From NCBI RefSeq assembly GCF_021130785.1, contig NW_025777439.1, positions 1 through 64,000 of the forward strand: a DNA stretch of 64,000 bases, in the 5' to 3' direction. Shown here one piece after another: positions 24,021 to 34,250 of this stretch. This DNA comes from Homalodisca vitripennis (Eukaryota; Arthropoda; Insecta; Hemiptera; Cicadellidae). The first letter of the stretch is position 1; each line of letters opens with the position of its first letter. The position numbers and the translations under genes are program-made. The notes below the pieces were generated by a model. The model made no database searches. It saw only the letters and a program-made list of their open reading frames with translations, and was not told where the DNA came from.

Positions 24021-24205
24021 CAATTGGCTTACTGACTGGGGAAAGGGTGGAACAATTCGAATGACTGGGAAAGAGTGAACGTCAAAACTGTATGTAGTAG
24101 AAAGGGATTATGATGCAAGTATGAGTGAAAAATTTTAGCTTAATTCTGTTATTTTGACGATTGCATAACATGTATGTTCACGCAATAAAAAACATTATTA
24201 TTATT

Positions 24206-24900
24206 AACATAAACACAATTAGCGAGTGTAGGAGAACCTCAGGGTAGTTTGTAGCAGACAATATTAAATGTTGCGGTTGAGCTTAGCTTAGTGAATAGTA
24301 GCTTGGTCGGGGTTGCGGTATTGACTATCATAGCTTCGGTTTACGTTAGCAATGTTTTCATGAGTAGAGATGTGTAGAAGAGAAGAACATAATCACAATT
24401 AGCGAGTGTAGGTAAACCTCAGGGTAGTTTGTAGCAGGCAATATTAAATGTTGCGGTTGAGTTTAGCTTAGTGAATAGTAGCTTGGTCGGGGTTGCGGTA
24501 TTGACTATCATAGCTTCGGTTTACGTTAGCATTGTTTCATGAGTAGAGATGTGTAGAAGAGAAGAACATAATCACAATTAGCGAGTGTAGGTAAACCTCA
24601 GGGTAGTTTGTAGCAGGCAATATTAAATGTTGCGGTTGAGCTTAGCTTAGTGAATAGTAGCTTGGTCGGGGTTGCGGTATTGACTATCATAGCTTCGGTT
24701 TACGATAGCAATGTTTCATGAGTAGAGATGTGTAGAAGAGAAGAACATAAACACAATTAGCGAGTGTAGGTGAACCTCAGGGTAGTTTGTAGCAGGCAAT
24801 ATTAAATGTTGCGGTTGAGTTTAGCTTAGTGAATAGTAGCTTGGTCGGGATTGCGGTATCGACTATCATAGCTTCGGTTTACGTTAGAAATGTTTCATTA
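24206..24900. repeat. 179-bp satellite, right part
   Basis: This continues the monomer interrupted at 20142. CATGAG markers lie at 24359, 24538 and 24717, and the array dies at about 24897 (TTTCATTAAGGG). Together with the left part there are about six and a half monomers. The right-hand units share GTTTACGTTAGC, where the left ones have GTTTACGATAGC. Confidence 0.96.
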
Positions 24901-27050
24901 AGGGAGCACGTGTTTTTTAATGATTATTTTGTACTTACGGGCTACGAATATGTTTATATATAGGAACTCTACTACTATGCTGTATCATACTTACGACAGC
25001 CTTTGTAATTGTTATTCAAATAAAGTTTTATTATAAGGATTAACTTGGTATAGTTTGTTTAAGACAAGGTTATAGTTGTTTATGCTTCTAATGTTAACTC
25101 TATGGGATCAACTGAAACACTCAACAATCTGTCTAATTTAATTTTAAAAGTTATTAGTTAAAAGTTATTACCGAGAAGTGGTTATTGTCAACACTTTCTC
25201 GGTAATGTTACATCATTACTTAGTGACATTTTTAGTTTTTTTTGTTATAACAATTTCATATCTCAAGTATTTTGTAATAATTATTATTTAGCAATTATTA
25301 CAGTTTCTTGCTGCCAGAAAATATATAGGACATCCCAATATGTCTGCCGTTTTTTATTGTTTATTGCACATAGAAAACAATTTGTATCTGGTATTTGGCT
25401 CAGCGCCAGCACTGAACTCGTGACCCTTCATTTTTTAGTCCAATGTAAAATGTGATGTTAAGCCAGTTGGTTGACACAATATTGTCCCAGGCTATCACAA
25501 GCGGATATTGAAGGTCGTAAACAAACTCCTGTTAACAACAACATTATTTTTATTTTTATCTCTTTTGATAGGCAACAACTTGTAGTTTGTTATTATATCA
25601 ATTAAATCATTGAAATAATCTAGTGAATTATATGTTCTGCTATAGGCAATAATCTTTTTTTTAACAATGCATACTACATAGTACTCCCAATCTTTATTTG
25701 AGTATTATAATAGACTTAAAATAACATGTATTCCTAACGCTAAATTCATTCGTATTGTTTACAAATGTATTAAATTATATTCATATCTTCCATTAATTTG
25801 TCAATGGAATATTAATAAAATTAGTTATATGTTATAACTTTACACACATTACATTATCGAAAATGTAACTAATAGATCTAGGTTGATTTATACTGTACCC
25901 CTAAAACTTTTTCATACTTATATAATATATAAAATTTAGTTTATTAAAATGGCAAGGAGAAAAAGCTAGAATAATTAAATGTTTTACTAAACTGAGTAAA
26001 GGCCATATGAAACTCGCATATGAAACTGTTATGTAGTCTAGTGTAATAAGCTACCTCAGCAAAGCACGTTGTACAGCACGTCATGTCGCGTACTTCTTCC
26101 TTGTTGTTAATAACCAATTAAAACAAAACAAATATATTAGTTATTTTATGTAAATAACACAGACTGTCAATGAATATAAATTAGTAAACATTTATAGAAA
26201 ATATTTATTTTATATGGCTTTGGTCGGAAGGATGAAAAAAATTACTAGTTTAACTATCCCAGGCCTGTTTTGTTACCTATAAGCCAAATTAACATTTAAA
26301 GCAGTAGTGTGCTACAAATTAACTTACAATAATGTGTAAGTATAGATTATCTTAGCTAAATTGTTATATACACTAAAATAAAAGTTTTATTTTCTAACTA
26401 AAGTTATATAAAAATGTATACAATTTTAATACTGGCAAAATTGATATAAATTGGAATAGAATTTTCAAAAATTCGAAAACCTCTGAAATTAATATGAAAG
26501 TTCCTATAAAATCAAATTAATTTACAGCTCGATAAAAAATGTATTCATCGTAATATTTCATTTTATTTTCTCTGTTATATAGTTGGTTATAAAAAGGATA
26601 TTTCGGAGAGACCAAAATTATGGTGTGTGCTTGACAATACAATTCTGGTACATTTTTATAAACAAATGGTTTGTATAGTAAATGTTTAAACTTAATAAAA
26701 AAAGACGTGGTTAGTACATTTTTATTCAAGCACTAACAAAATATTTTCACTAACAGTTCAGAAAAAATATCAAGTGTATAAACAATAAAGAACAGATGCA
26801 GTTTTTTATATATCAATATGAAACAGATGTGGACCATAACTCACCGAGTGCTCTTATAGCGGACTGGTAGCTGGCAGCTGCATTCATAACTCCAATGTTG
26901 GGTTTTGCTGTATTCTGCGACAGCAAACACTTACCTCTGATTCAATAACAAATATACTAGCCGTCTACCGTCATGACAAAATACATGGTTACAGCTTTAC
27001 TCTTATCATAAAACGATTGGAGATTTATAAATAAGTTTATTTAGCAAACA
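24901..27050. other. AT-rich noncoding stretch with a possible SINE fragment
   Basis: No frame longer than 70 codons and no recognised motif. On the minus strand at about 25390-25490 a GGTCACGAGTTCAGTGC segment resembles a decayed tRNA-type B box (weak). The rest is A/T-rich. Confidence 0.4.
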
Positions 27051-27054
27051 CAAT

Positions 27055-27340
27055 TCTAAATTTGAACTGCTGATGTATTAATCCCTGATGCTACATGTTG
27101 TTGGCTGAGCTTTAGAGAAGCCTGTCACTCGTGGGCCTTGAAAATTTGGAATTTTGACTGTCTGTTCACACGATATCTCGCATACTAATTGATCTTGACT
27201 TGAAATTGGCACTGAGTTCGATGATGGTGCATGCCACTACAAGAGATTTGGCTGAGCGTTAGGGAATCACATAATTGTTATGCGTATCCAAGATGGTAAC
27301 GAGAAAATAGGAGAGCAAATAAATTTGTGAATAAACACAA
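27055..27340 (+). repeat. Dispersed repeat, TGTCTGT/ACGATATCTCG family
   Basis: It contains GACTGTCTGTTCACACGATA, TCTCGCATACTAATTGAT and GACTTGAAATTGGCAC. Related blocks are seen at about 27580-27700, 32880-33010, 52900-53060 and 57420-57560. The downstream part (27200-27340) aligns loosely with 52240-52420, sharing GAT-GATGGTGCATG-like, ACGAGAAAAT and ACACAATACATCC-like segments. No protein or clear termini are seen. It could be an old MITE, SINE or Helitron-derived family. Confidence 0.55.
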
Positions 27341-27579
27341 TACATCCATAAGAGAATCAAACAATGATGTTGAGCAATAGCACATGTAGCCTAACTATCA
27401 CAACACATAGAATATGATTTTATAACGACTTGGTGTATAGAATTTTATTCTCTGAACAATTATATTAAGATGAACATATTAAAAAAATTGACTTCATAAT
27501 GTTTCAAAATATGATGAGAATGATCTAATATGTGAACTTTCATTTTTAATTTAATTTTCTTTATAAAAAGTGAGGTCTG

Positions 27580-27700
27580 AGATGCGTTTTTTTTGTTCCT
27601 ACTTATTTTGTAATGACTGTCTCTCTGTCTTTCCTGTCCGCGGAACATAATTCATAGACTTGAACTTTTATGCAATCTCATGGAATCCTGTTACAACGTG
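27580..27700 (+). repeat. Dispersed repeat, second member
   Basis: ACTGTCTCTCTGTCTTTCCT, GTCCGCGGAACATAA and CATAGACTTGAACTTTTATG match the core order of the family (TCTGTC, a CG-containing middle, then AGACTTGAA). Confidence 0.5.
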
Positions 27701-27775
27701 GTACGGAGTTGTTGTAACTGTTTTACAATGATATGTGTATTCCTTATCACTCTTTTCCTTCTGTCCGCTCTACCA

Positions 27776-27777
27776 TC

Positions 27778-27850
<73 letters not shown>

Positions 27851-27853
27851 TTC
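27776..27853. repeat. (TC)n microsatellite
   Basis: About 78 bp of TC with one phase break. The Ser/Leu-only open frames over it are artefacts. Confidence 0.97.
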
Positions 27854-27899
27854 TTCCCTCTCTATTCGCCTCGCTCTCATTACCTCATTTAAAAATCTT

Positions 27900-29580
27900 C
27901 TTGGTGAATTTTAGGTTACTTAAAGTCAGAAAATAAATTTACTTATATAAATATGTAATATATATTAGAGCAAGACATTCCTCTATTATTTCTAAAAAGG
28001 TTTGTTATCATGTATAGTAATTGAAAAAATTACACTCTAAAATTATTGTAAACATTCCAGCAAATGGAACTATGAATTTAGTAGACTTCTGTGCATTAAT
28101 TGAATGAAATACCCTTGTTGATTAATTTTAAAAAAGGATAATACTTGAACAGAGGAAAACTTTGGAGTGTTGAAGAAAAACACCATTTTAAATAAAATAA
28201 TAATAATCTTGTTTTTAATAGATATGAATATACAATTATTGTATTGAGCAAAAGAATATCTGTAATGTAAAATAAGAGATTGTTTAAAAATGCAAAACAG
28301 TGCAAATACTGTGATATTTTTACGTAAACTGACTTGTAATCTGTAAAAGATTCTGTTTTTGCACTATCAGTTACTGTTAATAATGGCTAAAATTTTTGAA
28401 AACTACAGCATGTATAGAGTTTTTAGTTTTATCTTGTATGTTATATAATGACTTAAAGTTATATTTGTTTATTGGTTTTGGAAGAAATATTTGTGCAATA
28501 AAGGGCCAAAGAACCAACGCTAGAAGGGAGCACTCAAGCAACAAAATGGGACTTGAAGTTCATGTTCCGTGACTTACCGAAATAATGCTTTCGCAGATGG
28601 TTGTTGCTCAGTACTTTTATATTTTTCTTCCGATAATCCACAAAGTTCGGATTGTGAATGAATATTTCTTATAAGCAGATGATTTTAATGTTTTTATTTT
28701 ATAAGCTGCTTATTATAACAGCTTTCATCGTACACAGTATACATAGTGAATATAACAAACCCTTATTCGCAAAACATTTCACAAGAATGCATGTAATATT
28801 GAAAACATAAATATGAAAATATCATAAATAAGAAAACAAACATTAAAAAATAATGGTATAAGTATGTCTGAAAATGTCTATTTGAGGTTTTTTTCTTTAA
28901 CAAAGACATACAATTATATAAAAGTGATAGTTAAATTTTATTTATCTGTATAGTATAATAACATTAACAATAATATAATAACAATAAGCCGTAAATACAC
29001 CGGATATATAAATATAAAAACGAACATATAGCGTACGGATTAAAAAATAATAGTTATCTCAGATGAAAATGAATCCCATTTTTTAAATAATTAATACTTT
29101 ATTACTTTACTTAGTCCGAAACATTTCAAATTAAATGTGAAGGAATTGAATATAAAATTTAATAACCCAGGCAGTTTCTAAAGAAATTTAAACTTATTTC
29201 AATATTTTTAAAATTTTCTGTTAGTACTGAGATGATATATTTGAGATCGAATGTGTTTTTTGACATTAAACATAATCTTAAATGTGTAAATGGTATATGT
29301 TTTCTATACATAGTATTAGGTTTAACAAATATAAGTAACGTATTGTATTTTTGAAAGAGTTGACACACCCGTATGTGCATTCTATTGACCTTTATAAAGT
29401 GTGAATATCGCATGTTAAAGTTTAACGCATGATAATCATATTATTGCAACATGTAACTTAAAAAGATCAAGTTGACTGCCACTGTAATACAGTTCATATC
29501 GCGATCCTACGGCCGGACCTACGAAGTAGCAGAGATTAGTCTATCAGTAATCACTGCTGAGTCTGCAGAAACATTACTGA
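27900..29580. other. AT-rich noncoding stretch
   Basis: Short frames only (84 codons at most, minus, 29159-29413) with no recognisable family. No repeat boundary is seen before the target-site duplication of the downstream LINE. Confidence 0.45.
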
Positions 29581-29581
29581 T

Positions 29582-29605
29582 CTCAAGTGTATCTCAATAA
29601 AACCT

Positions 29606-29607
<2 letters not shown>
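29582..29607. repeat. Left target-site duplication of the R1-clade LINE
   Basis: The sequence from CTCAAGTGTATC to AAACCT just left of the T-run matches 32597-32624 on the far side of the element. The two copies differ only by a 4-base CAAT insertion in the right copy. Confidence 0.88.
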
Positions 29608-29641
<34 letters not shown>

Positions 29642-29830
29642 GGAGAGGAAGGAAAATGCATTTACGCACACAGGTGGCCAGCCTGTAGTGTGGGACTCTC
29701 ACAAGGTGGTAAACTACCCACTAAAAACCTCCTCTATACTTCAGGATCCCAACCGGAAACTGTTTGTCACATTACTTCAGGTTAGGTCTGAATTTTACCT
29801 AAGCACTCAGGGCTCGCGCCTATCCAGCCA

Positions 29831-30743
29831 TCAGAAAGTCAAAGGTCTAAAACCGCATTTTAGGTCTAGATCTATCTTTTTAGCGCGGAGAATACCCTGG
29901 ACAAAATGAGACACACAGTTCCAGTTGTCCTGACCCTCCTGCATCACTTGACAGACAGAGTCCACCGAAAAAACACCCAGAGTGCGTGTTGCCTCAAGGC
30001 GGGGCCTTTCCCAATGTGGGCAGCGGAAGAATGTATACTCCGCATCATCGGGAACACCCGGGCAATAAATGCAGTCCGGTGAACCGGTCTTTCGCATCAA
30101 GAAAAGGTAGGACTGAAAATATCCATGACCGGTGAGAAACTGGGTGAGGTAATAGTCCACCTCACCATTGTCGCCGTTTCACCCAGAGCTGGACCATCGG
30201 TATCAGCCGTGCTGTCCAACGTCCTCGGGTCTCTTGATCCCACAACTCCTGCCATTGCCGGTAGGTGCGGGTGCGCTCTTCTGATGTGGCACGTTCCTTG
30301 CCGATCTCGCCTTTTTCGCTGGTATATTGCTTTCCTCTCCTCAGCCAGAAGTTTGACCGGGATGACTCCAGCAATCACCAGGACGGCAGGCTCAGAAACT
30401 GTACGATATGCTGATGCGACTCTGAGAGCTGCTTGTCGCTGCACCCGAGCAAGCCGCATCCCGATACACCTCCTTGTTTAAATGCATCTGCCCACACCTC
30501 AGCTCCGTACAGGAGGACGGACTGGACTGCAGACATGAGGAGCCGTCTTCGGCTAGACCTGGGACCACCGACGTTGGCCATTAGCCTACTAAGGGATTGC
30601 ACTACCTTAGCGGCCTTGTCCGCAGTACGGAAAATTTGGTCTCTCCAGGTCAGCTTATTGTCCACCATAACCCCAAGGTACTTGGCGGCACGAGTAGATT
30701 GGACAGTCACCCCACCCCACGCGAAGAGGAACGACAGTGTCAA
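29831..30743 (-). pseudogene. R1-clade ORF2 C-terminal region with zinc-knuckle remnant
   Basis: Frame 30375-30743 has AAKYLGVMVDNKLTWRDQIF and VLLYGAEVWADAF. Frame 30097-30459 has QRQAALRVASAYRTVSEPA. Frame 29831-30160 has LTGHGYFQSYL followed by CIYCPGVPDDAEYTFFRCPH. The last is the CCHC knuckle of the clade with the His position replaced by Tyr. It ends at a stop about 190 bases before the poly(A). Confidence 0.82.
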
Positions 30744-30889
30744 TCCTCTTCTTAGTCAAGATTACAATCTCTGTCTTAGCCAAAGCAAAGAGATAGCCCG
30801 TGATCCTCCATCCAGTTGTTCACGACGCGCATGACTTGGTTCAGCTTCAGCTGGGCCAGCTCAAACGTTGCGTGCGGCAATCAGTGCTG

Positions 30890-31797
30890 CGACGTCATCG
30901 GCGTACCCAACTAAAAACTGTCTCATCCGGCATCTCGGACCTCAGAAGGCTGTCATAGGAGACATTCCAGAGATCCGGACCCAGGATTGAGCCCTGCGCG
31001 GCGCCGGAGGTCACATTCATTGTCCGCGTCCCTTCTTTAGTGTCGTATATAAGGAGTCGGGCTCGAAGATAGTTCTTCGATGAGCCTGAGCAGGTACGCT
31101 GGGATGCGAAAGGTGTTCCGCAATGCATCTAACATATCAGCCCATCTCGCCCGAATTGAAAGCATTCTTGACATCAAGCGTAACAAGAAGCACAACTCGA
31201 CGAGGAGTACCGACTATGACTCTCAGCCATCTGAAACTGCTCTCCGGACCTCTTCAAATTGCGTCAATGGTTGGACCGCCCCTTCCTGAAGCCGTACTGG
31301 TGGGGGCACAAATCCCGACAGCTTCCACGGCTAATGTCAGTCGGGAGCGGATCAAACTTCTCAAAAAGTTTCCCTGCTGTGTCCAACATACACAAAGGCC
31401 TGTAGGACGAAGGCAGGTCAGGGTCACCTTTCCCCTTGCTAATTAGTACAAGCCTGGCTCTTTTCCACCGGGACGGGAACACCGCTTCAGAAAGGCAGGC
31501 ATTATACATATTTAATAGAATCCTTGGATTGACTTGGAAAACTTGTTTAAGAGCTTCACTCGGAATCCCATCTGGACCAGGAGCCTTGTTGTTCTTCAGG
31601 GAGAGGACAGCCGTCTCCAGCTCCTCATTACTGAAAAGCGGGATGTCCTCCACCACTATCGAATATGACTTCTTGCCTCGGCGGAATGAGTTGGAAACAG
31701 GGACTGGACAACCTTCTCCATGGTGGCGCCGTCCATGACGGATGGAGGTGATCGTGCGCCAATCTTTCGGGTTACAATCTTGTACCCCAGACCCCAT
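30890..31797 (-). pseudogene. R1-clade reverse transcriptase domain, frameshifted
   Basis: Frame 31264-31797 carries NNKAPGPDGIPSEAL, RWKRARLVLISKGKGDP, SYRPLCMLDTAGKLFEK and QYGFRKGRS. Frame 30895-31128 carries GAAQGSILGPDLWNVSYD. The YADD catalytic codons are at 30894-30905 but one base out of frame with the preceding block. The segment with the first catalytic Asp (about 31130-31260) is scrambled by shifts. This is the copying enzyme of the element, disabled here. Confidence 0.85.
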
Positions 31798-32148
31798 GGA
31801 TCGGAATCGACGTCCTCCCTGAGTTTCCGCCAGCAGTCATGCTTGCTCCGGTTGATAGCCCGGCGGAGAGTCTTTCTTACAGCCTTATAGGCCTCCGTCT
31901 TACGACCTCGGTCTGCGGGATTTCTAGCTCTCATGGCAACTCTTCTGGTTCTTAAACAGGCTCTACGGAGATTCCGCAATCTCGTCTGTCCACCAATAAA
32001 CGGGTTGCTTGTTGCACCTTATTCTCCTGCGCGGCATGGACTTATCGCAGGCCGAGGTTATTAGTCCCATCACTGACGAAACCAATGTCTCGGTGCAAGC
32101 CCCACCGTGCACCGCAGGTTCCCGCGTTGTTGCCCGTAAAGATGACAT
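31656..32148 (-). pseudogene. R1-clade ORF2 linker between endonuclease and RT
   Basis: Two frames (31963-32148 and 31656-31979) contain YWWTDEIAE, then LRRACLRTRRVAMRARN and DPWGLGYKIVTRKIG, stretches seen between endonuclease and RT in R1-like proteins. The frame changes once at about 31975. The region is Arg-rich. Confidence 0.75.
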
Positions 32149-32258
32149 CGGTGAACTTTCCCGCGTCCAGCTTCTTAGTATTCCACTGGAGCGGTACTTC
32201 TCGAGGTGCAGAGGTTCTTCGCAGGCCGTCCGTTACATCAAACAAGATATACTGATGA

Positions 32259-32596
32259 TCATGGCAGTGTAATCATCAAGCACCATCCAGTGTGAGATCC
32301 GCGGCAAGAGAGTGACTCAGACGCAAGGGTTATGTCGGGGATTCGTGCCTCTTTGACCGGGGCGCTGGAAAGTAGGCGTATTGCCCTCGTTGATAACAAA
32401 CGAGTCCAGCCCTGGCAGCAAAGTCCAGGATGTACTTCCCCCGGGGAATTGGTGAGAGACATTCCCCACTCGACAGCCCTTGCGTTGAAGTCCCCACCAA
32501 CGATGACATGTCCACTGGTACCAATCACGCTCTCTTTCCAAGCAGTCGATCTTATCGCGGAAGTCCTGGATGGCCTCGTTGGGGGTGAGGTAGCAA
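32259..32596 (-). pseudogene. R1-clade endonuclease domain, truncated and frameshifted
   Basis: The N-terminal half is missing (5' truncation). Overlapping frames give YLTPNEAIQDFRDKI and, after a shift, VIVGGDFNARAVEWGM with the GDFN metal-site motif, then DITLASESL. In full-length relatives this domain cuts the bottom strand of the target. The 5' boundary is set by the right target-site duplication. Confidence 0.8.
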
Positions 32597-32624
32597 CTCA
32601 AGTGTATCAATCTCAATAAAACCT
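32597..32624. repeat. Right target-site duplication of the R1-clade LINE
   Basis: The 28-nt partner of the left duplication. It has an extra CAAT after GTGTAT and marks the element's 5' truncation point. Confidence 0.88.
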
Positions 32625-32879
32625 GAATGGAAACTACTTAAACGAAGACATTCGAACTGTAATTCAAACCTAAAGTGCTTGAACGCGCCCTATAAAGTTA
32701 ACGACTGTTTGATTACTTGAGACAATCGGAAGATGGAGTTCTGTTATTCAATTTGATTTAACTTTGAGCAACTTCATTTGTATTAACCAAAGTCTTGTGG
32801 TTCAAAATAAATTTGGAGTATAGAATATACTAATGTTTAAAAATGGTTTCTTCTTGTTTCCTTTAGAAGATGGTTGTCT

Positions 32880-33010
32880 ATCACTTCAAATCTGGATAAA
32901 TTTTATTTTGTCTGTCTTTCTGTTTGTCAGTCCAAACGATGTCTCGAGGACAAAAAAACTTATAGACTTGAAGGTTTACTTGATGTTTAATTTATATCAA
33001 AGCAACAACG
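32880..33010 (+). repeat. Dispersed repeat, third member
   Basis: TGTCTGTCTTTCTGTTTGTC, CAAACGATGTCTCGAGGAC and ATAGACTTGAAGG follow the family order. It lies in AT-rich sequence (32625-33590) that otherwise shows nothing. Confidence 0.5.
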
Positions 33011-33592
33011 GATTGGTTGATGATTAATGTCACTACATAGGATTAGGCTGATCGTTAATAAAAATATTTACATTGGTCTTCTAGGTAACTTTGAAGACTA
33101 TTAATGGCAACGAGAACATCGTAATTTAAATAAATTCTTAAAAAAACGACAATGATATTACCCCTTTAACTATATTACATTATATTTTTTAGTGTTGCTG
33201 TATCTGAGTAAAAACAATGTAAAGAGTTAATTTTGCGCTGCTTAGTCGTCGACTTATATTTGTTTATATTTAGATTAATATATAAATACAATTCTATTTA
33301 TTTAAAAAATATTTGTTGCATTAAAGTTGTACTGATATATACCATGCTTTTGTGAACTGTATATTTACTTCAAGTTTATTTTGAAATATCGTAAATTTAC
33401 ACAGTAATAAACGAAACATTTGATACTGTGACAATATATTTTTGTAACTCTTATAGCTACAATGCAATTTTTCGTTAACACTGTTCTAATGCAATAAATT
33501 GTGGTGCCATAAATGTTGTTATAACATTGTTGCCTTTATTTAATCAAGAAAGGCAGAATAAATTGTTTGCTGCTGCTGATTTATCTGCAGGG

Positions 33593-34246
33593 TTCTGACC
33601 AGGGACCTCGAGTAATTGGTGTGGGACCACCTGGGACAAGAGGTACACTATCTCAGACGCAACATTACACACTTATATCTGTGCTCTGAGGACCGACTTC
33701 CTTCTGACCAGGGACCACGAGTAATTGGTGTGGGACCACCTGGGACAAGAGGTACACTATCTCAGACATAACATTACACACTTATATCTGTGCTCTGAGG
33801 ACCGACTTCCTTCTGACCAGGGACCTCGAGTAATTGGTGTGGGACCACCTGGGACAAGAGGTACACTATCTCAGACGCAACATTACACACTTATATCTGT
33901 GCTCTGAGGACCGACTTCCTTCTGACCAGGGACCACGAGTAATTGGTGTGGGACCACCTGAGACAAGAGGTACACTATCTCAGACGCAACATTACACACT
34001 TATATCTGTGCTCTGAGGACCGACTTCCTTCTGACCAGGGACCACGAGTAATTGGTGTGGGAACACCTGGGACAAGAGGTACACTATCTCAGACATAACA
34101 TTACACACTTATATCTGTGCACTGAGGACCGACTTCCTTCTGACCAGGGACCACGAGTAACTGGTGCGGGACCACCTGAGACAAGAGGTACACTATCTCA
34201 GGCACATCATTACAAACTTATATATCTGCTCTGAGGACCGACTTCC
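33593..34246. repeat. Minisatellite, six units of 109 bp
   Basis: Unit starts TTCTGACCAGGGACC lie near 33593, 33702, 33811, 33920, 34029 and 34138. The tract is 654 bp, exactly 6 x 109. Units are nearly identical except the last, which is more diverged (CTGGTGCGGG, CAGGCACATCATT). Because 109 is not a multiple of three, the 60-codon frames over it shift between units and are not genes. Each unit carries GTAATTGGTGTGGGACCACC and CTCTGAGGACCGACTTCC. Confidence 0.97.
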
Positions 34247-34250
34247 TTCT

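Larger units (their letters stand above)
20143..24205 (+). mobile_element. CR1/Jockey-type non-LTR retrotransposon (copy 1), 4.06 kb, frameshifted
   Basis: A LINE inserted within one 179-bp satellite monomer. AACAT precedes it (20138-20142) and follows it (24206-24210), and removing the insert plus one AACAT restores the monomer spacing to within a base. It starts inside ORF1 coding sequence, so it is slightly 5'-truncated. In order it has an ORF1 with an SGNH/esterase-like part, an AP-type endonuclease, a reverse transcriptase and a C-terminal domain, then a short 3' end with AATAAA and an (ATT)4 tail (24194-24205). Small indels shift the frame several times, so this copy is not expected to encode working proteins. 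The clade is my judgement from RT motifs; phylogeny could move it within the CR1/Jockey group. Confidence 0.93.
29608..32596 (-). mobile_element. R1-clade non-LTR retrotransposon, 5'-truncated, ~3 kb
   Basis: Read on the minus strand, it begins inside the endonuclease domain, runs through the linker, reverse transcriptase and C-terminal zinc-knuckle region, and ends in a 32-base poly(A), seen here as T at 29608-29639. A 24-28 nt target-site duplication flanks it, so it entered by target-primed reverse transcription in one event. Characteristic R1-clade stretches include SYRPLCMLDTAGKLFEK, GAAQGSILGPDLWN and LTGHGYFQSYL. The body is much more GC-rich than its surroundings. Several frameshifts make it non-functional. 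It does not sit in 28S rDNA, so it is either a non-site-specific relative or an off-target copy. Confidence 0.93.

Noticed and set aside
27680..27936. Ser/Leu-rich open frames of 67-70 codons
   Set aside because: They depend on the (TC)n tract; the flanks have no coding signal.
33725..34234. Repeated 60-codon frames starting MVW
   Set aside because: They come from 109-bp units. The period is not a multiple of three and each frame runs into the next unit's stop, so no protein is conserved.
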